Assembly (NCBI GenBank): GCA_946557105.1
Contig: CAMNSZ010000014.1
Span: 1 to 64,000 of the forward strand
Length of the DNA: 64,000 nucleotides
Reading direction: 5' to 3'
Source: an uncultured Lachnospiraceae bacterium
GTDB lineage: Bacteria; Bacillota; Clostridia; Lachnospirales; Lachnospiraceae
Below, in pieces: positions 40,969 to 49,996 of the stretch; position 1 is the stretch's first letter, and each line of letters starts with the position of its first letter. The notes beneath the pieces were generated by a model. The model did not search any database and had not been told where the DNA came from. It saw only the letters and a program-made list of their open reading frames with translations. The position numbers were made by a program, and so were the translations under genes.

Positions 40969-41694
40969 TCACGAAATCGTATCACTTGCTTTTTGCATCT
41001 CCTCCCGGATTCTTTCTCCGGCGTCAGATAAACACTCCAGCAGCAGCGGATTAAACGCCCCAACCTCTCCGTTAAGCATCATCCTAACGGAGGTCTCGTG
41101 AGAATACGCTCTCCAATCGGCCCGTCCGCCGGCCAGTGCATCATATACGTCCGCCAGAGCAACTATCTGGGCAGATATCGGGATTTCCTCTCCCTTCAGC
41201 TTGTCCGGATATCCTCTTCCGTCATATCGCTCATGATGCCAGCGACATATCTCATAAGCAGTCTGAAACAGCGATATATTTTGCCCCGCTAACGCCCTCT
41301 TCATAATATCGGCGCCAATCAGGGTATGTTTTTTCAAAATAAGAAATTCTTCCTCGGTCAGTCTGCCCGGCTTATTTATAATGGCGTCGGGAATCATGAT
41401 TTTACCAATGTCACGTGTGGCGGAGGCAAGTATAATCCTAGAAATATCCGTCTCTGAAAGCGTATATCGGGATGTCTTTTGAATCAGCTGCCGCAATAAA
41501 ATCTCTGTAAAGATACGTACTTTACAGCTGCTCCTTCCATTACGCAATTCCGAAATATAATCAAGTACGTCAATCACCGGACTGCCCTCAAGCCCGCTTT
41601 CATGAATACGTTCTTTTGACATATTCTTTAAATCAGAGTGATTCATTAACATGTCATCCGTTGCCCCAACTTTTTTCTTTTCGACCTTATCCAT
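40969..41694 (-). CDS. HD-GYP-related protein with altered HD motif
   Basis: A 241-aa cytoplasmic protein. The C-terminal part is an HD-GYP domain, a family that degrades cyclic di-GMP. The segment ATRDIGKIMIPD (92-103) stands where active members have HDIGK: the metal-binding His is Arg94 (codon CGT, 41413-41415). The rest is intact, including KPGRLTEEE, Lys-His in LKKHTLIG, and HHERYDGRGYPD (153-164). It probably lacks normal bimetal phosphodiesterase activity and may act as a binding or scaffold protein. AAAAGGGGG precedes the ATG. It lies 33 bp after the ATPase gene. Confidence 0.75.
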   Translation of the reverse strand: MDKVEKKKVGATDDMLMNHSDLKNMSKERIHESGLEGSPVIDVLDYISELRNGRSSCKVRIFTEILLRQLIQKTSRYTLSETDISRIILASATRDIGKIMIPDAIINKPGRLTEEEFLILKKHTLIGADIMKRALAGQNISLFQTAYEICRWHHERYDGRGYPDKLKGEEIPISAQIVALADVYDALAGGRADWRAYSHETSVRMMLNGEVGAFNPLLLECLSDAGERIREEMQKASDTIS

Positions 41695-41727
41695 ATATCC
41701 CCCTTTTTAATATACGACGGCTCCCTC

Positions 41728-43428
41728 TTAAAAAAACAATTTCCTGTACCGGTTAATGCACGCCATAATTTCCTGTCTCCTCGGTCTTGCCAGAGAGGTA
41801 CGCACATCTTTGTGCTCAAAAAGACTTTCAAGTCCTCCTTTGTCCAACTGTTGTTCCAATAAATCCACAATCTGGCGCATACTCCGCCGTCCGTCCATCA
41901 GCCTGCACTGCGCCTCCTTTAAAAGCTGCGCCAACGCTGCCGCCTGCTCCGAATCCTTAAGCTGCTCCAGATAGCGCAGCTCCACCATGTCCCTGCCTAA
42001 CAGGATTTCACTTGTTCCCATACTTTTAAGCTTCAATCTGTCATCCTTAACCAACGCAGGATTTTGCTTAGGGGCCCTCTTTTCGTCAAATACCGGAAAT
42101 CGCTCCTTGCCTCCCGCTTCCCAGTCTCCAAACTGCGCTGCGGCGCTCTTTGCTTTTTCCGTAATATCCACAGGCACATAATCCTTCATCTGCACTACCT
42201 TATCCGCCACATAAAAGTAAGAGCCGGAGCTCCCCGCCACAATTACGGAGGAAACGCCCAAATCCTCATACAATCCCCGCACTCTTTGTATAAACGGTGT
42301 GATGGGCTCCTCTCCCGCCGAGATAACCCTCTGCATCAGCTCGTCCCTCACCATAAAATTGGTGGCGGAGGTATCCTCATCTATCAAAAGCAGCCTGCTG
42401 CCGCTCTCGATGCTTTCTATCAGGTTTGCCGCCTGAGAGGTACTTCCGCTGGCATCCTCCGTGGAAAAGTGCTTTGTATCCTTTCCGTTTGGCAAGTGGC
42501 CGATAAAGGGCGAAATATTCACATTGGTTATACTGCGTCCGTCCTCTGCCCTAAGCTTAAACGCCGTGCTGTCGGTTATCACCAGCTCCCTGCCGTCTCC
42601 CACAATATGATTGTAAACTCCGTCCTGCAGCGCCTGCAGCACTGTGGATTTACCGTGATAGCCGCCTCCTACAAACAGTGTGATTCCCTTGGGAATACCC
42701 ATACCCCGTACCGCTCCCCTATGGGGCAGCTCCATAGTTACCTCCATGGATGCAGGCGATGTAAACGCCACTGCTCCTTTCATAGGCTTTTCCGAGACGC
42801 CGCTTAATCTGGGCAGCACCGAACCGTTTGCGATAAAGGCGCACAAGCCCATATTGTCCAAATTATCCCTGATAAACTGCTGATCCTCACACAGCTCTAT
42901 CGCCGCCTTCAATCCGCGTTTATCTATATTTTTGTAAAACAAACTTTTTTGCACACATTCAGGCAGAATCCGAAACAGCATTTTCTCCAGCTCTCCTGCA
43001 TTGATGGTTCTGCCGTTTGCCGGAAAGCCCGCCTCAAAGCGAACCGTCACAACGCCCTGCGCCACGGCGCACGCCGTCCGCTCCAGAACCTCCTGTCCGC
43101 ACTCGGATGCGCAGAGAAGCCCGCTTTTGCCCGAACCCTTTGCCTGAAAAGCGCCGCCCCGTATCTGCGCCCCGAAAAGCCTTGTGAGATGATCCTGCAG
43201 AGTCACCCTTTTATAAGAAGTGTCATAGTAATCCGCCGGTATACCTGCCTGCTCCCTCCCTACCCTTACGGAAACCCGGGAAGGAGCCGCAAACGGGTCC
43301 CCCTGCACATGGTCGATGGACAATATATATTCCCTAAAATCATATTCTCCCCTTAAATCCTTATATGCCGGATATCCCCTGTGGTCTATTTCCCTAAGCT
43401 TTTGTCTTAAATCATTTGCCGTCTTCAT
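41728..43428 (-). CDS. ABC-class ATPase of the COG3044/PF09818 family
   Basis: A 566-aa soluble protein without transmembrane helices. N-terminal domain about 1-215. The P-loop is FVGGGYHGKSTVLQAL at about 255-270. A signature-like stretch follows (FSTEDASGSTSQAANLIESI), then Walker B LLLIDEDTSATNFMVRD and a switch region IVAGSSGSYF. This matches the 'predicted ATPase of the ABC class'; a trypanosome member, MRB1590, works with RNA. Its bacterial role is unknown. The ribosome site is weak. It is probably co-transcribed with the HD-GYP-related gene downstream and the esterase upstream. Confidence 0.85.
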   Translation of the reverse strand: MKTANDLRQKLREIDHRGYPAYKDLRGEYDFREYILSIDHVQGDPFAAPSRVSVRVGREQAGIPADYYDTSYKRVTLQDHLTRLFGAQIRGGAFQAKGSGKSGLLCASECGQEVLERTACAVAQGVVTVRFEAGFPANGRTINAGELEKMLFRILPECVQKSLFYKNIDKRGLKAAIELCEDQQFIRDNLDNMGLCAFIANGSVLPRLSGVSEKPMKGAVAFTSPASMEVTMELPHRGAVRGMGIPKGITLFVGGGYHGKSTVLQALQDGVYNHIVGDGRELVITDSTAFKLRAEDGRSITNVNISPFIGHLPNGKDTKHFSTEDASGSTSQAANLIESIESGSRLLLIDEDTSATNFMVRDELMQRVISAGEEPITPFIQRVRGLYEDLGVSSVIVAGSSGSYFYVADKVVQMKDYVPVDITEKAKSAAAQFGDWEAGGKERFPVFDEKRAPKQNPALVKDDRLKLKSMGTSEILLGRDMVELRYLEQLKDSEQAAALAQLLKEAQCRLMDGRRSMRQIVDLLEQQLDKGGLESLFEHKDVRTSLARPRRQEIMACINRYRKLFF

Positions 43429-43452
43429 AATACGTCTTCATTTCCTTTCTCT

Positions 43453-44142
43453 TTAACTGTTTTGGAGAAGCCACCCTATTCCCTTTGCTATCCTCTGCCG
43501 TGGGTTCGCAAAATGTCCTCCCTGATTCCACTCCAGCTTATGCCTTACAACGCCGTTGTCTTCCCGCAGATATTGCTCCTGCCGTCGCATAGCGTTCCCG
43601 ACGGAAGCCATGGCCTTATTGCGGGTATGCTCTTCCCTGCCTCCAAGGCTTAAATAAACCGCACTGCATGGAGGCGCCTGCGCCTTCGCCATAAATTCCT
43701 CCCACCCCGGATACCATAGCGACCCCGAACAGCAGGCGATTCCCTTAAAGCAGCCTGCCTTGTAAAACGCCCACAAGGAAAAAAGCCCCGCCAGAGAATA
43801 CCCTGCCAGAAAACAATCCATTATCCCTTTCTCACCGTAATTATGCTTAATGTAAGGTACACATTCCTTCAACAGCCAGTCAAGGGTCCTCTCCCCGCCT
43901 CCGGCAAAATTCTGCGTACCAACCAAAGCAGGAGCCTCCCATGGAGAAAAATCCCTATTCCAATCCTGCACCTCATATGCCGCCAGTATATAAGCTTTTC
44001 CCGCCGCCAGAGTCTGAAGATATTCTTCCGTTTGTTCAACCTCACGGGCGCCGTTTTGCCCTACGCCCCAAAATATAACAGGTCCGTCCGCCCCTCTCTG
44101 AACAATATAACAGGTTCTCCCCAAAATACTCACTGTTTTCAT
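43453..44142 (-). CDS. Alpha/beta-hydrolase esterase (esterase D / IroE-like)
   Basis: A 229-aa cytoplasmic hydrolase. The nucleophile elbow is AGYSLAGLFS (G-x-S-x-A-G), with CCSGSLWYPGWEEF following as in the putative esterase family that includes siderophore esterases IroE and Fes. A likely catalytic His is in WNQGGHFANP near the C-terminus. The substrate is not known. The ATG at 44142 is chosen over one five codons upstream because GGGGGAAG lies directly before it. It is divergent from vanR. Confidence 0.7.
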   Translation of the reverse strand: MKTVSILGRTCYIVQRGADGPVIFWGVGQNGAREVEQTEEYLQTLAAGKAYILAAYEVQDWNRDFSPWEAPALVGTQNFAGGGERTLDWLLKECVPYIKHNYGEKGIMDCFLAGYSLAGLFSLWAFYKAGCFKGIACCSGSLWYPGWEEFMAKAQAPPCSAVYLSLGGREEHTRNKAMASVGNAMRRQEQYLREDNGVVRHKLEWNQGGHFANPRQRIAKGIGWLLQNS

Positions 44143-44263
44143 ACTTCCCCCGCACATACGGCCACTTATGGAATGGCATAATAGTTCCAGCTGAATTTCG
44201 ATATAGTTATTGTATAATAAAAATTCTCCGCCGTCCAGCAGATAAGCTTTTGAAACATAATGA

Positions 44264-44291
44264 TTGAATTTTAGCTTTTTTATGTTATGAT
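44264..44291 (+). promoter_or_regulatory. Sigma-A promoter for vanR-vanS
   Basis: TTGAAT (44264-44269) and TATGAT (44286-44291) with a 16-bp spacer, about 90 bp before the vanR start. Confidence 0.6.
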
Positions 44292-44380
44292 ATACAAAAA
44301 TGACCTGTTTAAAGAAATCCGTGCAATTCTACATAGGAAACCCATCAGGTCAAAGCGCTTGAGGAGATACCGCCTGTCAT

Positions 44381-45076
44381 ATGAACGAAAATATCTTAAT
44401 TGTAGACGATGAAAAGGAGATTGCCGACCTTGTGGAGGTTTATCTGAAAAACGAGGGCTATGAGGTCTTCAAATTTTATAATGCCGCGGACGCGCTGGAA
44501 TGCGTAAACAGTACGGACTTAACGCTTGCCATACTGGATGTTATGCTTCCGGATATGGACGGCTTCACGCTATGCCAGAAAATTCGCGAGCATCACCTTT
44601 ATCCCATTATTATGCTCACGGCACGAGTGGAGGATATGGACAAGATTACGGGACTGACGCTGGGGGCAGACGATTATATTACAAAACCCTTTAACCCTCT
44701 GGAGCTGATGGCACGGGTAAAGACGCAGCTTCGTCGTTATACCCGCTACAATGCCGCCGAAGCCGCGCTGCAAGAGACCGATTCCCACGACATCAGAGGA
44801 CTGCATATCTCCCGAAACAACCATAAATGCACCATTAACGGAAGGGAACTGGACCTCACTCCCATAGAATTCAATATTCTGTGGTATCTGTGCGAGCACA
44901 AAGGCAGGGTAGTCTCCTCCGAGGAGCTTTTTGAAGCGGTCTGGGGAGAAAAATACTTAGAAAACAACAATACCGTAATGGCACATATAGCACGGCTCAG
45001 AAAGGAAATGAAAGAGCCGCCGCGTCAGCCAAAATTTATCAAGACAATCTGGGGGGTAGGCTATACCATTGAGTAG
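44381..45076 (+). CDS. vanR: VanR-type OmpR-family response regulator
   Basis: A 231-aa regulator. The receiver domain has the phosphoacceptor Asp53 in ILDVMLPDMDG, acidic DDE at 9-11 and Lys102 in ITKPF. The winged-helix DNA-binding domain covers about 130-231 (ELDLTPIEFNILWYLCEHKG, ending KTIWGVGYTIE). It resembles VanR of vanC/vanG-type clusters. Its stop overlaps the vanS start by 8 bp. The likely target is the ligase operon starting at 46992, about 2 kb away. Confidence 0.85.
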   Translation: MNENILIVDDEKEIADLVEVYLKNEGYEVFKFYNAADALECVNSTDLTLAILDVMLPDMDGFTLCQKIREHHLYPIIMLTARVEDMDKITGLTLGADDYITKPFNPLELMARVKTQLRRYTRYNAAEAALQETDSHDIRGLHISRNNHKCTINGRELDLTPIEFNILWYLCEHKGRVVSSEELFEAVWGEKYLENNNTVMAHIARLRKEMKEPPRQPKFIKTIWGVGYTIE

Positions 45077-46196
45077 AAAAAAGAAACACTATAAAAGCGA
45101 ACTGACAAGGCATATTCTGATTCAATACATGCTGTCTCTTTTGGGATTTTTTGTGGGATTTGTGCTGCTGGTGCTTTTTGCCTGGCGCATAACTACCCTC
45201 TTTATCTGGCAGCCTTACAACCCGTTATATCAATTATTACGCTGGATACGGGACTATTTGCTCCTTGTGGGGGGCACAATATGCTTTGTAGGATGGATGC
45301 TCATCACCTATTATTTCATCTCCAAGCCCCTGCGTTATCTGGATGATATTGTCGCCGCCTCCCAAAAGCTTGCCATGCCAGACTCCGAGGCAATTATCCT
45401 GCCGAACGCTTTAAAAAGCGTACAGGACGAGCTGAATCTGTTCAAGGAGCAGGCAGTCCACAACGCCATGTTAGCAAAGGAAGCGGAGCAACGCAAAAAC
45501 GATTTAATCGTATATCTTGCCCACGATTTGAAAACTCCCCTTACCAGCGTTATCGGATATCTGGCCCTGCTTCATGACGAGCCGCAGATATCCCCCGCGC
45601 TGCGCGCCAGATACACCGGAATCGCACTGGATAAGGCGGAACGCTTGGAATACTTGATTAACGAATTTTTTGATATTACCCGGTTTAATCTGACGGCGCT
45701 CACCCTAGAGCCTGAGCGCACTAATTTAAGCCGTATGTTAGAGCAGATTATCAGTGAATTTGACCCGATACTGGACGAAAAGGAGCTATACTGGCACACC
45801 GAGCTTGCCTCCAATGTGGAGATTCTCTGCGACAGGGATAAGCTGGAGCGTGTATTTGATAACCTAATCCGCAATGCCGTCAATTACAGCTATGCCAAAA
45901 GCCGTATTACGCTTACCATGAGACCGGTGAACGATTGTGTGAAAATCTGCGTTCAAAATCATGGCAGAACCATTCCTCCCCAAAAGCTTGAGCGGATTTT
46001 TGACCAGTTTTTCCGTCTGGATTCTTCCCGTTCCTCAGCTACCGGCGGCTCCGGGCTGGGTCTCGCCATTTCCAAGGAAATTGTGGAGCTGCATGGCGGC
46101 AGTATCCATGCCGATAGCTCGGACGAAACCATTACGCTTACCGTATATCTCCCCAAATACAAAAATGCAGAGGCAGTTCACAACAGGAATTCATGA
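45069..46196 (+). CDS. vanS: VanS-type sensor histidine kinase
   Basis: A 375-aa membrane kinase. Two transmembrane helices (about 18-40 and 63-85) enclose a short external loop, so the sensor is minimal, as in other VanS. The phosphoacceptor His152 is in VYLAHDLKTPLTSVIGYL. The N box is VFDNLIRNAVNYS, and the G boxes include ATGGSGLGLAISKEIVELHG. The start is TTG within the vanR end. A glycopeptide or wall-stress signal is expected from the family, not shown. Confidence 0.85.
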   Translation: MSRKKKHYKSELTRHILIQYMLSLLGFFVGFVLLVLFAWRITTLFIWQPYNPLYQLLRWIRDYLLLVGGTICFVGWMLITYYFISKPLRYLDDIVAASQKLAMPDSEAIILPNALKSVQDELNLFKEQAVHNAMLAKEAEQRKNDLIVYLAHDLKTPLTSVIGYLALLHDEPQISPALRARYTGIALDKAERLEYLINEFFDITRFNLTALTLEPERTNLSRMLEQIISEFDPILDEKELYWHTELASNVEILCDRDKLERVFDNLIRNAVNYSYAKSRITLTMRPVNDCVKICVQNHGRTIPPQKLERIFDQFFRLDSSRSSATGGSGLGLAISKEIVELHGGSIHADSSDETITLTVYLPKYKNAEAVHNRNS

Positions 46197-46212
46197 CTGC
46201 GGTGAACTGCCT
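46171..46212 (+). terminator. Hairpin at the end of vanS
   Basis: An 11-bp perfect stem (AGGCAGTTCAC / GTGAACTGCCT) spans the vanS stop codon. The following sequence CCCTTATTTAATC is only weakly T-rich. It separates vanS from the convergent lipoprotein gene. Confidence 0.55.
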
Positions 46213-46234
46213 CCCTTATTTAATCAAATCCTTA

Positions 46235-46681
46235 CTACTTCACTACGCTAATCTTAAGTCTTTCAAAGCATTCACGAGCGGACTCCTCCGACACGTTATT
46301 TCCCAACAGTACACCCGTGTTGGAATCCCCTATCAGTATGGCATAATTATACTCTGCCCCATTATAGGACCAAAAAATATACTGGTTTCCGTCCTTGCTG
46401 CCGAAATCAAGAAGCGTTGCCGTTTCGTCTGCATTTACCACTTCGGCATATTGGCTGTAATTTTCAGCGGTCATAAAAACACCCTGACTTAATGTCTCTT
46501 CATCATGAGAAATGACAAACGGCAAATTCGACGTTATATCATATTGATCCGAAGTATCCAGTGAAATTTTAACGGAATCACCCGTCTCTACGTTATAAGT
46601 ATATGCCTTGCTCGTATTACAGCCTGCTAATGAAAGCAGCAAAATCATACCACTAACTAAAATACTTAATTTCTTTAACAT
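46235..46681 (-). CDS. Small putative lipoprotein inside the van cluster
   Basis: A 148-aa protein with a lipoprotein signal peptide. The hydrophobic stretch at 4-20 ends in the lipobox LAGC, which would put Cys21 at the outer membrane-facing surface. The mature part is a small beta-rich domain (about 28-148) with no recognised family. It is transcribed opposite to vanS and to the ligase gene. Its start is within 310 bp of the ligase start, so the two could share the operator at 46840-46857. A link to glycopeptide response is inference. Confidence 0.7.
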   Translation of the reverse strand: MLKKLSILVSGMILLLSLAGCNTSKAYTYNVETGDSVKISLDTSDQYDITSNLPFVISHDEETLSQGVFMTAENYSQYAEVVNADETATLLDFGSKDGNQYIFWSYNGAEYNYAILIGDSNTGVLLGNNVSEESARECFERLKISVVK

Positions 46682-46839
46682 AATCCTACCTCTCCTTTAT
46701 TTTAACAAAAGTATAAATTAATTCACATATATTGTAAATCATCTTAAAAATTATTACAACTGCCACTCTTATATATTTCAAAAGCAATCACATCCCTGAT
46801 ATGTTCATCCATAAGTCAAACAGAATTTATATGCCGTCA

Positions 46840-46857
46840 GAAAATCGTATGATTTTC
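46840..46857. promoter_or_regulatory. 18-bp palindrome in the ligase-lipoprotein gap
   Basis: GAAAATC-GTAT-GATTTTC, 7-bp arms and a 4-bp centre, about 135 bp before the ligase start. A second inverted pair (TTTTCAT at 46853, ATGAAAA at 46882) overlaps it. It is a candidate VanR operator. The 310-bp gap (46682-46991) otherwise has no gene, and no convincing -35/-10 pair was found. Confidence 0.5.
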
Positions 46858-46991
46858 ATAAAACAATTATAAGAATTTCTAAATGAAAACCGAAAATACC
46901 AAAACTCCCATCCTGATACAATCATTGAAACAGGACGGAAGTTTATCGTTTGGCAATTAATTATCAAGAAAAGAAAGGACAGGTGTACACT

Positions 46992-48044
46992 TTGAAAATC
47001 GCTATTTTTTTCGGAGGTTGTTCCTCCGAGTACAGCGTATCTTTGGAATCTGCATATGCAGTAATACGAAATTTAAATCAAGAAAAACATGAGGCGGTTC
47101 CCGTAGGCATTTCAGATAATGGAGAATGGTTCTATTTTACCGGAAATATAGAAAAAATCAAACAGGACGGCTGGCTGAACGAGGCGGACTGCATACCCGC
47201 AGCGCTCTCGCCAAACCGCGGCGAACACAGGCTTTTACTCTTTAGAGAGGAGAGCATAGAAGCGCTGCAAATTGATGCCGCCTTCCCGGTAATGCACGGA
47301 AAGTACGGTGAGGACGGCACTCTTCAGGGTCTGATTGAGCTGGCGGGAATCCCTCTTGTAGGCTGCGGCGTCCTTGCCTCCGCCCTTTGCATGGACAAAG
47401 ACAGAGCTCACAGACTTGTCTCCCTTACGGGAATTGCCGTTCCGCAGGCGCTTGTTACGCAATCAAGCCACGACATAACAGAATCCTTGGAGTTTTCCCG
47501 TCAAATAGGCTACCCGCTGTTTGTTAAGCCGGTAAAGGCAGGCTCCTCCTATGGTGTGACAAAGGTCTCACAGGAAGCACAGCTGCAACCCGCCATTGAG
47601 CTTGCCCTCAAATATGACAACCAAGCGATAATAGAGGAGGCTATCGAAGGCTGCGAGGTGGGCTGCGCCGTCTTGGGCAATAGGGAGCTTATCTTGGGCG
47701 AAGTAGATGAAATTGTCCTTTCCGGAGGCTTTTTTGACTATACAGAAAAGTATACGCTGAAAACTTCCTCCATTTATGTACCCGCATGTATCGGCGCCGA
47801 AGCCTGCCGGCGAATTAAGGAAGCAGCCAAAACCATTTACAGCGCCTTGGGCTGCAGAGGCTTTGCGCGGGTGGACATGTTTCTCACTCCCGAGGAAAAC
47901 ATCGTTTTTAACGAGGTAAACACCATCCCTGGTTTTACGGAGCACAGCCGCTATCCCGGCATGATGAAGGCGGCAGGGATTTCCTTTCCCGAAATTTTGG
48001 ACAGGCTCATCGAGCTTGCACTGGAACCCATAGATTGCTTGTGA
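46992..48044 (+). CDS. vanG: VanG-type D-alanine-D-serine ligase
   Basis: ATP-grasp ligase of about 350 aa making D-Ala-D-X for peptidoglycan precursors. Marks are FFGGCSSEYSVSLESAYAV at the N-terminus, the KPVKAGSSYGVTKV ATP loop, and the omega-loop FFDYTEKYTLKTSSIYVPA. MCRGFARVDMF-type and FNEVNTIPGFTEHSRYPGMM motifs follow. The omega-loop Glu-Lys-Tyr pattern is that of D-Ala-D-Ser ligases (VanC/VanG) rather than D-Ala-D-Lac, so low-level vancomycin tolerance is possible; this is inference. The start is uncertain: TTG at 46992 fits the family, GTG at 46983 or TTG at 46950 are alternatives. Confidence 0.82.
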   Translation: MKIAIFFGGCSSEYSVSLESAYAVIRNLNQEKHEAVPVGISDNGEWFYFTGNIEKIKQDGWLNEADCIPAALSPNRGEHRLLLFREESIEALQIDAAFPVMHGKYGEDGTLQGLIELAGIPLVGCGVLASALCMDKDRAHRLVSLTGIAVPQALVTQSSHDITESLEFSRQIGYPLFVKPVKAGSSYGVTKVSQEAQLQPAIELALKYDNQAIIEEAIEGCEVGCAVLGNRELILGEVDEIVLSGGFFDYTEKYTLKTSSIYVPACIGAEACRRIKEAAKTIYSALGCRGFARVDMFLTPEENIVFNEVNTIPGFTEHSRYPGMMKAAGISFPEILDRLIELALEPIDCL

Positions 48045-48056
48045 TTGGAGAAAAAT

Positions 48057-48818
48057 ATGATTGTACACTCTTTACCAAGACAAAATATTTACACCGGAAA
48101 CCTGATTTTGGTAAATGCCGAACACGGCTATCAGGAAGAGGAAAGCAATGACCTGATGCCGGTGACGGAATTTCACGAGAGTATCCACATGAACCGCCGC
48201 GCCGCCGTGCTTTTATGCGAGCTGATGAAAAAAATAAACGGTTGGAGCAGCATTACGCCGGTCAGCGGCTGGCGCTCCATGGAGGAGCAGCAGAATATTT
48301 GGAATGATTCTCTTGCGGAAAACGGCTTGGAATTTACACAAAAATTTGTCGCCGCGCCGGGGCACAGCGAACATCAGACCGGGCTTGCCATTGATTTGGG
48401 TCTTAGTCAGGACAACATTGATTTTATATGTCCTGACTTCCCCTATAAGGGTATCTGCGAAACCTTTCGTAAAAATGCGGCAGATTACGGTTTTATCGAG
48501 AGATACCCTGCAAACAAGGAAGCCGTCACAGGCATCGGACATGAGCCATGGCACTTTCGCTATGTAGGTATTCCCCATGCCTTTATTATGTCGGAAAACC
48601 ACTTGACTCTGGAGGAATACACGGAATTTATCAAATTATATCCCTACGGTGAACTCTGCTTCCATTATCAGTGGAATAAGCTGGACTTAACGGTCTCCTA
48701 TCTTAAGGCTTCCCCTTCGGGAGATACCGTCCTTGAAATTCTGCCCCGGATGCCGTATTCCGTTTCCGGAAATAATATGGACGGCTTTATCATCACGGAA
48801 TGGAGAGCCGCAAAATGA
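48057..48818 (+). CDS. vanXY: VanXY-type D,D-dipeptidase/carboxypeptidase
   Basis: A 253-aa cytoplasmic zinc peptidase of the VanY family. It removes D-Ala-D-Ala dipeptide and the terminal D-Ala of precursors. Zinc ligands lie in SEHQTGLAIDLG (about 104-115) and HEPWHFRYVG (about 162-171), with SGWRSMEEQQNIW upstream. There is no signal peptide, as expected for VanXY rather than VanY. The ATG at 48057 has TTGGAG 6 nt upstream, 12 bp after the ligase stop. Its stop overlaps the racemase start (ATGA). Confidence 0.85.
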   Translation: MIVHSLPRQNIYTGNLILVNAEHGYQEEESNDLMPVTEFHESIHMNRRAAVLLCELMKKINGWSSITPVSGWRSMEEQQNIWNDSLAENGLEFTQKFVAAPGHSEHQTGLAIDLGLSQDNIDFICPDFPYKGICETFRKNAADYGFIERYPANKEAVTGIGHEPWHFRYVGIPHAFIMSENHLTLEEYTEFIKLYPYGELCFHYQWNKLDLTVSYLKASPSGDTVLEILPRMPYSVSGNNMDGFIITEWRAAK

Positions 48819-49957
48819 AGAAAAGAAAGACTTACTTCCCCCAAGGACGTGCCTGGATTGAGCTTGATACTCAGGCGCTGTGTCAAAATGTAACCGCGCT
48901 GGGAGCTCTCCTGCCGGAGGGCGTTACCTTGATGCCGGTGCTCAAGGCGGACGCCTACGGTCACGGCGCCGTACTCATCGCAAAAATGTTAAATTCCATG
49001 GGAATAAGGGCCTTTTGTGTGGCATGCATTACAGAAGGAATCGAGCTTAGAAAGCATGGAATAAAAGGTGAAATCCTAATTTTAGGTTATACACACCCCA
49101 GACAATTCTCCTTGCTCAGACGATACCGGCTGACGCAGACCGTACTTGACCACGCCTATGCCTTAGAGCTGAACCGTTATGGAAGAAAGCTGGCCGTTCA
49201 CGTCGCCATTGATACGGGTATGCACAGATTGGGTGAAAGGGCGGAGCATAGAGAGCTTATCCGTCAGATTTTTGCCATGAAAAATTTAGAGATTCAAGGA
49301 GCCTACACACATCTATGCGCCGACGACACCGCCGACCCGGAAGCCGTTTCCTTCACCGGGAAGCAGGCAAAGACCTTTTCTGCCGTTATGAATCACCTGA
49401 AAAGACAGGGATATTGTGACGTCAAGACTCATCTTTTGGCAAGCTACGGCGTACTGAATTATCCCCAGCTTGCAGGCGACTATGCCAGAGTGGGAATCGC
49501 CCTGTACGGCGTCCGCAGCAGTCTGGCGGATTTGGACGCATCCGCCCCCTGCCTTAGACCCGTTTTATCCCTAAAGGCACGAATCACCTCCGTGAAAACT
49601 CTTTTCCCCGGTGAAAGCGCGGGCTATGGGCTTTGTTTTACAGCAGAACGGCAAATAAGAATCGCTACTTGCGCCATCGGCTACGCGGACGGACTGCCCC
49701 GCTCCCTCTCCTGCGGCGCGGGTTCAGTGCTGATAAACGGCTGCCGGGCGACAATTATCGGGCGCATCTGCATGGACCAGACAACTGTGGACGTAACGGA
49801 TATCCCTCATGTATCCGCCGGCGGAACCGCCATAATCATCGGACGCTGGCGCAAGGAGGAAATCACCGTATATGAGCTTGCAGATAAGGCAGGCACGATT
49901 ACAAATGAAATACTCAGCCGGCTTGGTGAACGGCTGGAACGGGTTGTAAAGGATTGA
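48815..49957 (+). CDS. Soluble alanine/serine racemase, VanT catalytic-domain type
   Basis: A 380-aa PLP enzyme of the alanine racemase family. The PLP lysine is about residue 44 in PVLKADAYGHG. AIDTGMHRLGER, the substrate-side SAGYGLCF and IGRICMDQTTVDVT are present. In vanC/vanG clusters VanT has an N-terminal multi-helix serine-uptake domain of about 300 aa; here it is absent and the protein begins directly with the catalytic barrel. By position it should supply D-Ser to the ligase, but D-Ala is also possible. The ATG at 48815 overlaps the vanXY stop. Confidence 0.8.
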   Translation: MKKRKTYFPQGRAWIELDTQALCQNVTALGALLPEGVTLMPVLKADAYGHGAVLIAKMLNSMGIRAFCVACITEGIELRKHGIKGEILILGYTHPRQFSLLRRYRLTQTVLDHAYALELNRYGRKLAVHVAIDTGMHRLGERAEHRELIRQIFAMKNLEIQGAYTHLCADDTADPEAVSFTGKQAKTFSAVMNHLKRQGYCDVKTHLLASYGVLNYPQLAGDYARVGIALYGVRSSLADLDASAPCLRPVLSLKARITSVKTLFPGESAGYGLCFTAERQIRIATCAIGYADGLPRSLSCGAGSVLINGCRATIIGRICMDQTTVDVTDIPHVSAGGTAIIIGRWRKEEITVYELADKAGTITNEILSRLGERLERVVKD

Positions 49958-49996
49958 AGCGTCAAAGCTGCCCGTTCTCACGCTCCTGATTTTTGC

